DNA of 64,000 nt from Amycolatopsis sp. WQ 127309 (GTDB lineage: Bacteria; Actinomycetota; Actinomycetes; Mycobacteriales; Pseudonocardiaceae): the NCBI RefSeq assembly GCF_023023025.1, contig NZ_CP095481.1, positions 372,001-436,000 of the forward strand, written 5' to 3'. A program made the position numbers and the translations under genes. Every line of letters begins with the position of its first letter. The stretch's first letter is position 1. The notes under the pieces were generated by a model. That model was not told where the DNA came from and did no database searches. It saw only the letters and a list, made by a program, of their open reading frames with translations. Below are positions 56,945 through 64,000 of the stretch, in pieces.

Positions 56945-58035
56945 CGGCGCCCGGGCCTGCCGCCCGGCTCTGGGCACCGGGCCACCAGGCAGGCGTGCTC
57001 GCCTTCATGGAACGCGCAGCCGAATCGTGGACGGCGGACTGGTGCGGCGGGGCTCCGGCCACGTTCGCGCCTCCGGACGGTGACGTCGAGTTCCGGACTT
57101 CCGGCAGTACCGGGCAGCCGCGGACGTGGTGGCGGACCTACTCGCAGATGTGGGCCGAAGCCGGGCTGATCGCCGATCTGCTGACGCCCGCGCGACCCGT
57201 GGAGATCGTCTCCTTCGCTCCCCCCTCCCACCTCTACGGAGCGCTCTCCACGGGGCTGCTCGGGGCTCGGCTCGGTGTCAGGACGCGTTATGTCGCACCG
57301 GGACGGCCGATAGATGCGCTGCCGGTCGGCGCGAACCTGCTCGTCGTCGCGATCCCCTCGACGTTCACGCTCCTGCGCGCCCATACCGAGCAGCTGGCCG
57401 CCGCGCCCCGCCTGACCTTTCTCCACAGCACGGCAATGCTGCCCACGGCGGCGGAAGAACTGCTCGGCGCGCTCGACCCGACACGAGCGCGGCTGATCGA
57501 GATCTTCGGCTCGACGGAGACCGGGGGCATCGCGACCCGTACCCGAGGTGACGAGGCCGGCCGGTGGACGCTGATGCCCGACGTGTCCTTCGCCGACGCA
57601 GCTGTCGCCGAAGACCACACGGACGAGGATCCGCGGCTCACTGTTCGCAGCCCGCGACTGGCCCGGCCCGCCGGCGGTGTGTTCCCCATTCGATGGACCA
57701 CCGACGACCATGTCCGCCGGCTCGGTGAACGCCAGTTCGCCTTTGCCGGGCGGCGAGACCGGCTGGTCAAGGTGAACGGCCGGCGGATCGACCTCGACCA
57801 CCTCACGGCCACACTCGTCGCACGCGTGAGCTGCGCCGACCTCGCGTGCGTTCCGGTTCGCGACGCCGTGCGGGGTGAAGGGTTCGACATCCACGTCGCG
57901 GAGCCCGGCAGCGAGGTCCACCAGCAGATCGCGGCCGTCGTCCAGGAGTTCGGTGTGTTGCCACGGGCGATCCGCCGGGTCTCGAAGATCGCGCGGTCGG
58001 CCACCGGCAAGACCCTCGGCGGGATGCGCGGGTGA
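56941..58035 (+). CDS. Acyl/aryl-AMP ligase (ACP ligase)
   Basis: The GTG overlaps the ACP stop. The 364-aa adenylate-forming enzyme has FRTSGSTGQPRTW as P-loop (about 51-62), IEIFGSTETGGIA, FAGRRDRLVKVNGRRIDLDH as hinge, and a terminal SATGKTLGG with the catalytic Lys. It is shorter than typical acyl-CoA ligases, lacking much of the N-terminal subdomain. Coupling to the ACP upstream indicates direct loading of a carboxylic acid onto that ACP. The acid could come from the ammonia-lyase at the window edge (cinnamate-type); this is inference. Confidence 0.85.
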   Translation: MTAPGPAARLWAPGHQAGVLAFMERAAESWTADWCGGAPATFAPPDGDVEFRTSGSTGQPRTWWRTYSQMWAEAGLIADLLTPARPVEIVSFAPPSHLYGALSTGLLGARLGVRTRYVAPGRPIDALPVGANLLVVAIPSTFTLLRAHTEQLAAAPRLTFLHSTAMLPTAAEELLGALDPTRARLIEIFGSTETGGIATRTRGDEAGRWTLMPDVSFADAAVAEDHTDEDPRLTVRSPRLARPAGGVFPIRWTTDDHVRRLGERQFAFAGRRDRLVKVNGRRIDLDHLTATLVARVSCADLACVPVRDAVRGEGFDIHVAEPGSEVHQQIAAVVQEFGVLPRAIRRVSKIARSATGKTLGGMRG

Positions 58036-59021
58036 GCCGTCTCGCTGCCCCACCCGACACGGCGACCTGGTGCCTGGGCATGCCGTTCCCCGGCTCGCTG
58101 AACCGGATCTCCTACCAGGAGCACAACCGTGGCACGAACCCGTTGCGGCCGCACGAGATCCGGGTCGAGGTCCGGGCGGCGGCACTCAACTTCCGGGACC
58201 TGCTCACGGCGGTGGGCCGGATACCACCGGCCGCGGGGAGCTTGACGCTCGGTTTCGAAGGTGCCGGCGTGGTGACCGAAACCGGCTGCGCCGTCGCCGG
58301 GTTCGGCGTCGGCGACCGGGTGTTCGGACTCCTGCCCGCCGCGTTCTCCCGATTCAGCGTGACCGACCACCGGCACGTGGCGGAAGTTCCGTCGACGTTG
58401 TCGTTCCCGGTCGCGGCGACACTGGCGGTCGCCTTCCTCACCGCTTGGCACACCCTGGTCGACGTCGCCGGAATCCGAGCGGGCCAGCGGGTGCTGGTGC
58501 ACGCGTCAGCCGGTGGTGTCGGAACGGCGGCGGTCCAGCTCGCCCGGCTCTGCGGCGCCGAGGTGTACGGCACAGCGCACCCCGCCAAATGGCATCGGCT
58601 CGCGCAGCTGGGTCTCGCCGCGAACCGGCTGTCGTCCTCTCGGGATCCGTCCTTCGCGCGCCGACTCTCAGCGCAGCTGGGCAGCGCGCCTCTCGACGTG
58701 GTGCTGAACTGCCTGACCGGACGTTTTGTCGATGCTTCACTGGACCTGCTCGGCCCGGGTGGAACGTTCGTGGAGATCGGCAAGACCGACGTGCGATCGG
58801 CCACCGGCCGACCGGACGTGCGCTACCGGGTCGCCGACATCGACGACCTCGGGCCCCGGACCGGCGAGATCCTCGGGCTGGTGACGGACCACATCGAGCG
58901 CGGCGAGCTGACTCCGCTGCCCTTCACGGAGTTCGCCGTGGAGGAGGCTCGCAAGGCCTTCCGCCTGATGGCCTCGGCCGGGCACTTCGGCAAGATCGTG
59001 CTGGCGCTGCCGAGCCACTGA
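58032..59021 (+). CDS. Stand-alone enoyl reductase (PKS-ER/MDR type)
   Basis: The GTG overlaps the ligase stop (GTGA), giving a 329-aa protein. The medium-chain reductase fold of PKS ER domains is clear: AALNFRDLLTAVGRIP near residue 50, GFEGAGVV, VLVHASAGGVGTAAVQLA for NADPH binding (about 155-172), and a C-terminal AFRLMASAGHFGKIVL. No zinc ligands are evident. A discrete ER of this type acts in trans on ACP-bound enoyl chains. No KR or DH is seen nearby, so partners probably lie beyond the right edge. Confidence 0.88.
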   Translation: MSRLAAPPDTATWCLGMPFPGSLNRISYQEHNRGTNPLRPHEIRVEVRAAALNFRDLLTAVGRIPPAAGSLTLGFEGAGVVTETGCAVAGFGVGDRVFGLLPAAFSRFSVTDHRHVAEVPSTLSFPVAATLAVAFLTAWHTLVDVAGIRAGQRVLVHASAGGVGTAAVQLARLCGAEVYGTAHPAKWHRLAQLGLAANRLSSSRDPSFARRLSAQLGSAPLDVVLNCLTGRFVDASLDLLGPGGTFVEIGKTDVRSATGRPDVRYRVADIDDLGPRTGEILGLVTDHIERGELTPLPFTEFAVEEARKAFRLMASAGHFGKIVLALPSH

Positions 59022-59033
59022 GCCCGGCGGCCT

Positions 59034-60221
59034 TCACCCGACGTCGGGCGTGCGTTCCCAGCGCAGCGGGATCTCTTCGAAGCCGTCGACGATGTGGCCG
59101 CCCCGCACCGGCAGCTCGTGCACCGGGACGGCGAGCCGCAATCCGGGCAGGCTCAGCAACGCGCCGATCGCGGCGTGAAGCTGCATCCGGCCCAGCTGCG
59201 CGCCGACACAGGAATGTGCACCCCAGCCGAAGGTCAGGTCCGGCTGGACGCGTACCCGGCCGGGCCGCAGTTCGTCCGGCGCCTCGAAGACCGTCGTATC
59301 GCGGTTTGCCGTGGCGATCAGCGGCACCACGGTAGCGCCTGCCGGGATCACGGTGCCGCACAGCTCGACCTCTGCCGTGGTGGTGCGCGCGAAGCCCATC
59401 AGACCCGGCGGGTAGAGCCGCAGCAGCTCGTCGAGAACGGGACCGAGCCGATCCGGTTCCGCCAGCACCCGGTGCACGAGCGCGGGATCGGACAACAGCG
59501 CGACTGCTGTCGTGCACAACGACGTTGCCGGGTTCTCCACCGCCGCGACGACCAGCATCACCAGCAAGTGCGCGATGCGCGTCCGTGCCGGGCGATCGGT
59601 GCCGAGCGTGGCGAGCAGGCGCGGCACGAGACCGGACGCGTCCGGGTCCGGCCGGGCTCGGAGGACCGCACGCAGCGCGGCTCCGCTGATGCCGGCCACC
59701 GCGGCCTGAACCTGGTCGTCGGGGACGTCCTCCACCGAAACCAGGACGTCGATCCACGTTCGCAGCTGCGCCGGGTCCGGGAGCGTGACGCCGTAGACCA
59801 TCGCGGCCACCTGCACCGCGAGCGGGACCGCGAGCCCGGAGACGAGATCACCCGGCTGGCCGGCGCGGCTCAGTTCCTCGACGAGTCCGTGAGCCAGGTC
59901 GGTCACTGCGGCTTCGACGCGTGCGACCGCCGAGGTGGTCAGCACAGCCGACACCTGACGGCGGATCAAGCGGTGCGCCGCACCTTCGACTCCCTCGGTA
60001 CCCCACGCGCTCATGTTGCCGTTCAGCCGCGCCGCAGCACCGGCGAAGCTCTCACGACGGCTGAATCGTGCGTCCGTGTAGACGGTCTTCGCGGCCTCGT
60101 GGGACAGCGCGAGATGAACTTTCCCGAACGGCGGAAGGTCGGCGACCGCCACGTCGGCTCCGGAAGACGGACACGCCGCTCGGAGCAGCCGGTGCCCCAC
60201 TCGGCCCTCTGCCGCCGTCAC
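59034..60221 (-). CDS. Cytochrome P450 with atypical I-helix (first of two)
   Basis: GTG 60221 overlaps the hydrolase stop (GTGA), setting a 395-aa protein; longer frames upstream are spurious. The heme loop FGWGAHSCVGAQLGR (Cys338) and LDELLR are present. The I-helix reads AAVENPATS (226-234), lacking the usual A/G-G-x-(D/E)-T acid-alcohol pair. It shares this feature with the P450 at 61223. Both may do unusual chemistry (coupling, desaturation, ring formation) or rely on substrate-assisted oxygen activation. It ends 12 nt from the convergent ER gene. Confidence 0.9.
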   Translation of the reverse strand: MTAAEGRVGHRLLRAACPSSGADVAVADLPPFGKVHLALSHEAAKTVYTDARFSRRESFAGAAARLNGNMSAWGTEGVEGAAHRLIRRQVSAVLTTSAVARVEAAVTDLAHGLVEELSRAGQPGDLVSGLAVPLAVQVAAMVYGVTLPDPAQLRTWIDVLVSVEDVPDDQVQAAVAGISGAALRAVLRARPDPDASGLVPRLLATLGTDRPARTRIAHLLVMLVVAAVENPATSLCTTAVALLSDPALVHRVLAEPDRLGPVLDELLRLYPPGLMGFARTTTAEVELCGTVIPAGATVVPLIATANRDTTVFEAPDELRPGRVRVQPDLTFGWGAHSCVGAQLGRMQLHAAIGALLSLPGLRLAVPVHELPVRGGHIVDGFEEIPLRWERTPDVG

Positions 60222-61030
60222 GGTGTGCCCGGTCCGAGGAAGTCCGCTATCGCGGTGCGGATCATCCGCCGATAGGCGGCGAAGCTGCGACATTCACCGA
60301 TCTCGTAGTAGGTCCCCCTTGGCAGGATCCCGGCCATGTCCCAGGCCAGCTCCCGCGGGTGGAGCCGGTCGTCGGACTGGCCGACCACCAGCGTCGGCAC
60401 CTCGATCCCGGCCAGCCGGTCGAGCTGAAAATCGACGTCGCGCTCGGCGAGGGTGATGACCGAGGCCGCGAGTTGCGGGCGGCGCAGCAAGGGTTCGGCG
60501 ACACCGCGCGCCAGGAGGGAGCGTGGATCCTGCCGGTTCATCCACGACGGCAACGCCGCGGTCAGGCCGGCGACCAGCTGGCGGGGGTCGCCGGAGCCGA
60601 TCTCACGCAGGTGCTCGAACAGGAGGTCGCGGTGCGCCCGCGAGTGATCTCCGAACATCGCCGGTGGCAGGACGAACACCAGCCGCTCGAACCTGCCGGG
60701 ATCCGCCAGGGCGAGCGTCGCCAGTGTGCGGCAGGACAGAGACACCGCGACCGCCCTGGTGGCGGCGGTGCGCTCCGCCAGCGTCCGCAATTCGTCGGCC
60801 AGCCCGTCGAACGTCCAGTCACCCCCCGGATCGGGCGAACCGCCGTGCCCTCGGAAGTGCAGAAATGCCCTCGTGCCGGAAACATCGTTGACGAACGGCC
60901 GGGTGTCGGGAATCGTCCGCGTGAGGCCGTGACCCACCACGGTGACCGGGCCGCCTTCGCCTTCGATCAAGTACTCGAGTGCTCCATCGGGGCCCCGCAG
61001 CAAGCCGGACCTCGGCGCGGCAACCGTCAT
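60218..61030 (-). CDS. Alpha/beta-hydrolase-fold protein with degenerate catalytic triad
   Basis: The 270-aa fold is clear: TVVGHGLTRTIPD oxyanion region, FRGHGGS, and VVGQSDDRLHPREL with the acid. The nucleophile elbow is SLSCR (Ser99) instead of GxSxG, and the usual terminal Gly-His is GECRSF, so the catalytic His appears missing. AGGAG precedes ATG 61030. It is coupled to a P450. Loss of the triad suggests a non-hydrolytic role such as cyclisation or binding, or an inactive paralogue. Confidence 0.8.
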   Translation of the reverse strand: MTVAAPRSGLLRGPDGALEYLIEGEGGPVTVVGHGLTRTIPDTRPFVNDVSGTRAFLHFRGHGGSPDPGGDWTFDGLADELRTLAERTAATRAVAVSLSCRTLATLALADPGRFERLVFVLPPAMFGDHSRAHRDLLFEHLREIGSGDPRQLVAGLTAALPSWMNRQDPRSLLARGVAEPLLRRPQLAASVITLAERDVDFQLDRLAGIEVPTLVVGQSDDRLHPRELAWDMAGILPRGTYYEIGECRSFAAYRRMIRTAIADFLGPGTP

Positions 61031-61222
61031 GCCGGCTCCTCATCGTCCACGTGCGACTGCACGCTACCGACCTTGACGGCTGCATCCCGGCGGAGTCAAC
61101 CGAGCCGCGAAAAAGGGCAATTACCCTCGCTTGATCGACCATTGTCCGTCCTGGTGGTTGTTGTCGCCGGTACCGCGTGCGAAGTTCGGCACGCGGACCA
61201 CTAGGCGATTCCGGAGGTCGAC
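61031..61222. promoter_or_regulatory. Divergent promoter region, hydrolase-P450 and P450-hydrolase-lyase operons
   Basis: This 192-nt gap separates two divergent operons. GGAGG at 61213-61217 lies 5 nt before ATG 61223. The stretch around 61090-61160 is less GC-rich than the flanks. Promoter boxes are not fixed. Confidence 0.45.
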
Positions 61223-62410
61223 ATGACGGCATCCACATCGGACACCGAGGGCTGGGTGAGCCACCGGATCCACGCTCGCTGCCCCGCCGACACGGGAACC
61301 GGTTTGGACGTCACCGCCGTGCACGACCCCGACTTCGGACCACTCCTGCTCGCTGTCTCCTTTGCAGCGTCCAGCCAGGCGTTCCGGGACGAGCGGCTCA
61401 GCCGAGCGGCCAGCGGGCAGTGCGCCGCCCGTCGGCTCAACGGCCGGATGGGCCCCGACAGCTGGCCGATGCTGGAGGACGTGGAACGGGCCCGTGTGAG
61501 GCAGCTTCTGGGACCGTCGCTCAGCCAGGCCGAGGCGCACCGTCTACGTCCCGCAGTGCGCGAGATCGCCGATGAACTGGCCGACACGATGGCGAGCGCC
61601 GGGCCGCCCGCCGACCTGGTCCGGCACTGGGCACGACCACTGCCGGCCCGGGTGGCGGCCCTGATCCTCGGGCTCGACGAGTCGGATTCGACCGAAATGA
61701 CAACCTGGGCCGAGGCCATTCTCGCCGTCGACGCCGACGACGCCGACCAGGTAGCGGCCGCGGTCCGGGGAATCGCCAAGGTGTCGATGAAACTGTGGCA
61801 CGCAGAACGGCGTCACCCCCGCCCGGACACGTTCACCGGCCGTCTGCGGAGCGCGTACGGTGACAGCTCCGACGCTCGCCGGGATTTCGTGAAGCGCGTC
61901 ACGGACATCATCGTGGGCGCCTGCGAAAACAGCATGGTCTTCATCCAGACCGGCGTGGTGGGCCTGCTTTCCGCCGACGTGGACGGTCTTCCGTTGCTCC
62001 ACGAACACCCCGAACTCGTACCGTCGGCGGTCGAAGAGCTGTTGCGCGTCCATCCACCCGGCAAGGTGGGGCTGCTGCGCACTGCCGTGGCCGACACGGA
62101 GATCAGGGGCCACCCGGTCGCGGCGGGCACTGCCGTGCTGCCGATGGTCAGCACCGCGAACGTGGACCCCGCCATGGGGCCCGACGCCGGCGCGCTGAAT
62201 CTTCACGCGCCACCCCGCAGGCACCTCACCTTCGGGGCCGGTTCGCACTACTGCCCGGGAGCGTCGATCGCCCGGATGGAGATGCGGATCGTCCTCGAGG
62301 TCCTGGCCGAGCGGTGGCCCACGCTGGCGCTGGCCATGCCCCTGGACGAGCTCGAACACCGCCCGGGGCACATCGTCGACGGGTACACCGAGGTCCCGCT
62401 GGTCTGGTGA
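61223..62410 (+). CDS. Cytochrome P450 with atypical I-helix (second)
   Basis: The 395-aa protein has EELLRVHPP and heme loop FGAGSHYCPGASIAR (Cys344, with an extra Pro after the Cys). The I-helix is GACENSMVF (232-240), again without the conserved acid-Thr pair but with the same E-N pair as the neighbouring P450 on the other strand. N-terminal motifs are weak, so the substrate pocket is probably specialised. It is followed after 10 nt by a hydrolase and then an ammonia-lyase, all on the + strand. Confidence 0.88.
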   Translation: MTASTSDTEGWVSHRIHARCPADTGTGLDVTAVHDPDFGPLLLAVSFAASSQAFRDERLSRAASGQCAARRLNGRMGPDSWPMLEDVERARVRQLLGPSLSQAEAHRLRPAVREIADELADTMASAGPPADLVRHWARPLPARVAALILGLDESDSTEMTTWAEAILAVDADDADQVAAAVRGIAKVSMKLWHAERRHPRPDTFTGRLRSAYGDSSDARRDFVKRVTDIIVGACENSMVFIQTGVVGLLSADVDGLPLLHEHPELVPSAVEELLRVHPPGKVGLLRTAVADTEIRGHPVAAGTAVLPMVSTANVDPAMGPDAGALNLHAPPRRHLTFGAGSHYCPGASIARMEMRIVLEVLAERWPTLALAMPLDELEHRPGHIVDGYTEVPLVW

Positions 62411-62420
62411 GGGGAAACGC

Positions 62421-63326
62421 ATGACCGCGATCGACGAAGAGCAGGTTTCCTTCGAGGGCGAAGGAAACCTGAAGCTGCACGGGTGGTTCAGCAAGCCCTG
62501 CACCACCAGTACGCAGGTGCCGGCTTTGGTTCTGCAAGGAACCGTGGCCGGCACGGCTGAACACCTCAGGCCGGTCGCCCGGCGGTTCGCGAAGGCCGGG
62601 TTCGGGGTCTTGTGTTACGACCACCGCAACTTCGGGAACAGCGAGGGGACTCCGCGTCAGGAGGCCGACCCTTGGCTGCAGACGAAAGATCTTCGTCGCG
62701 CCATGACCTACCTCGAGAGCCGGCCGGACGTCGACGGTGAACGTCTCGGCCTGTGGGGGCTGAGCTACGGCGGTGCGAACGCTCTCTTCGTCACCTCGCT
62801 CGACATCCGCGTCCGCGCGGTGGCGGGCATAGCGCCTCCGGTGAGCGGCTACGCGGCAGCACGTGCACACCGCTCCCGGACCCAGATGCGGCGGGTTGCC
62901 GAAGCAACCGCTGAGGAACGGCGCGATCGGTGGCTCGGCCACCACCCGAAGATGATCCCCCTGTTCGGCACCGGTTCGCCGAACGAGCTCAGTTTGTTCG
63001 ATCCGCTGTCGACCGAGGTCGCCGGCGGACGCGGGACCGAGCTGACCCTGCTGTCGCTGGACCTCTTGCTCCAACTGGAGCTCCTGCCTTACGCACCACG
63101 GATCGAGGTGCCGGCGTTCCTGGTCAAGGCGGCGCACGACACCGTCTGCCTGCCCTCGTTGATCGACGACTTCGCCGCGCACTTACCCGGCACGAAAGAG
63201 CTGCTGAGCCTCGACTGCACGCATTTCGACGTGCTGACAAGGCAGTTACCGCGCATTGTCGGCGCCTCCGCGAAGTTCTTCACCGAAGCCTTGAGCCCCA
63301 CCGTCCACGGCGTGTCCCCGGACTGA
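62421..63326 (+). CDS. Alpha/beta hydrolase (dienelactone hydrolase/esterase-like)
   Basis: The 301-aa protein begins with a beta-rich FEGEGNLKLHGWF segment and has CYDHRNFGNSEG, nucleophile elbow GLSYGG (Ser115), an acid in VKAAHDTV and a His in LDCTHFDV. The triad looks intact, in contrast to the hydrolase at 60218. The family covers esterases and acyltransferases with small soluble substrates. It is probably co-transcribed with the P450 upstream and the lyase 18 nt downstream. Confidence 0.85.
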   Translation: MTAIDEEQVSFEGEGNLKLHGWFSKPCTTSTQVPALVLQGTVAGTAEHLRPVARRFAKAGFGVLCYDHRNFGNSEGTPRQEADPWLQTKDLRRAMTYLESRPDVDGERLGLWGLSYGGANALFVTSLDIRVRAVAGIAPPVSGYAAARAHRSRTQMRRVAEATAEERRDRWLGHHPKMIPLFGTGSPNELSLFDPLSTEVAGGRGTELTLLSLDLLLQLELLPYAPRIEVPAFLVKAAHDTVCLPSLIDDFAAHLPGTKELLSLDCTHFDVLTRQLPRIVGASAKFFTEALSPTVHGVSPD

Positions 63327-63344
63327 CCGACCCCAGGAGATTCC

Positions 63345-64000
63345 ATGGCGACCACAATCTCAGGCAACGCCCGCCGTCTGCTCGAAGTGGACGGAGATAC
63401 GCTGACGACAGCTGTACTCACTGCGGCCGCGAGGGTTCCCGGGTCCGTGCGACCGGTGCTCGCCGCGCACGCGCGGAAGAACTGCACCGCGTCGGCCGAA
63501 CTCCGGGAATCCATTGTGGCCGGCGCTGAACCGGTCTACGGCGTGACCACGGGGTTCGGCGACTCCGCTTCCCGGCAGGTCTCGCCAGAGCGAGCCGCGG
63601 CGCTGCAACGCAACCTGGTGCGCTACCACCTCAACGGCACCGGGCCCGCCGCAGCCCCCGACGTGGTCCGCGCGACCATGCTCGTCCGGGCCAACTGCCT
63701 CGCCAAGGGCGTTTCGGGGGTGCGGCCCGTCATCGTCGACAACCTGCTGCGGCTGCTCGATGCTGACGTCCTGCCGATCATCCCCGAACGCGGTTCGGTC
63801 GGCGCGAGCGGTGATCTCGTTCCTCTGTGTTACCTCGCGACCGTCCTCCAGGGGGAAGGGCAGGTCCGCCACGCCGGGACCGAGCGGTCCGCCGCCGAGG
63901 CACATCGGCAGCTCGGCCTGGCTCCGGTCACGCTGGAGGCGAAAGAGGGCTTGGCCCTGATCAACGGAACCTCGTTCATGTCGGGCTTCGCCGTCCTGGC
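63345..64000 (+). CDS. MIO-type aromatic amino acid ammonia-lyase/aminomutase (3' end outside window)
   Basis: ATG 63345 follows AGGAG at 5 nt. The 218 visible residues show the family core: Tyr65 in VYGVTTGFGD, LQRNLVRYHLNGTG, and the self-cyclising Ala154-Ser155-Gly156 of the MIO cofactor in GSVGASGDLVPL, followed by INGTSFMSG. The Y-H pair at the substrate-selectivity site is neither the typical phenylalanine/tyrosine-lyase pair nor the S-H of histidase, so the substrate is open. A lyase would give an acrylic acid for the ligase-ACP pair; an aminomutase would give a beta-amino acid starter. Confidence 0.9.
   Translation, partial: MATTISGNARRLLEVDGDTLTTAVLTAAARVPGSVRPVLAAHARKNCTASAELRESIVAGAEPVYGVTTGFGDSASRQVSPERAAALQRNLVRYHLNGTGPAAAPDVVRATMLVRANCLAKGVSGVRPVIVDNLLRLLDADVLPIIPERGSVGASGDLVPLCYLATVLQGEGQVRHAGTERSAAEAHRQLGLAPVTLEAKEGLALINGTSFMSGFAVL

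Noticed and set aside
1..64000. tRNA, rRNA, riboswitch or CRISPR array
   Set aside because: None was recognised by eye on either strand. A covariance-model scan would be needed to exclude small RNAs.

Overview
The window is very GC-rich, has many GTG starts and 4-nt GTGA stop/start overlaps, and is dominated by specialised-metabolism genes plus WXG100/type VII secretion-type proteins. This points to a filamentous actinomycete. A Pseudonocardiaceae genus such as Amycolatopsis is my guess from gene content only; no rRNA or other phylogenetic marker is present.

Layout. (1) 1-3782 (-): 3' -truncated giant WXG100-like protein A. (2) 4365-15928 (+): a small membrane protein; a translationally coupled trio (Fe/2-oxoglutarate dioxygenase, EamA exporter, PLP dehydratase); a Tat-exported hydrolase; a coupled pair (DMATS-type prenyltransferase, IPP isomerase); and a coupled pair of a fatty-acyl-AMP ligase with a four-domain fusion (catalase-fold heme domain, FAD oxidoreductase, acyl carrier protein, thioesterase). 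(3) 16132-33193: two more giant WXG100-like paralogues, B (+) and C (-), converging on a decayed IS30-type transposase. C carries a duplicated module of about 850-900 residues, five tandem HTH-like repeats and a SET-like C terminus. (4) 33414-36504: an orphan OmpR-type DNA-binding protein, a small membrane protein, a double-CHRD protein, and a small ORF coupled to a FlK-like thioesterase, with two strong hairpin terminators. (5) 36570-46695: a chorismatase and flavin halogenase divergent from one large PKS (ligase-ACP-KS-AT-DH-KR-ACP-TE), predicted to make a chlorinated hydroxyphenyl-acrylate-type polyketide from chorismate. (6) 46714-49679: a frameshifted LOG-family gene and a two-gene WXG100/PPE-like secretion-substrate operon. 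(7) 50343-64000: a second pathway built from stand-alone parts (KS, KAS III, ACP, two adenylate-forming enzymes, trans-ER, three P450s, two hydrolases, an MFS exporter broken by one stop codon, and an MIO-type ammonia-lyase running off the right edge).

The most promising candidates for undescribed biology are the acyl ligase plus catalase-FAD-ACP-TE fusion (10689-15928) and the giant paralogue family, especially protein C. All three giants share an N-terminal domain followed by a PPxY motif, but differ in codon use and C-terminal content. All functional statements rest on motif reading of the translated sequence without database searches.
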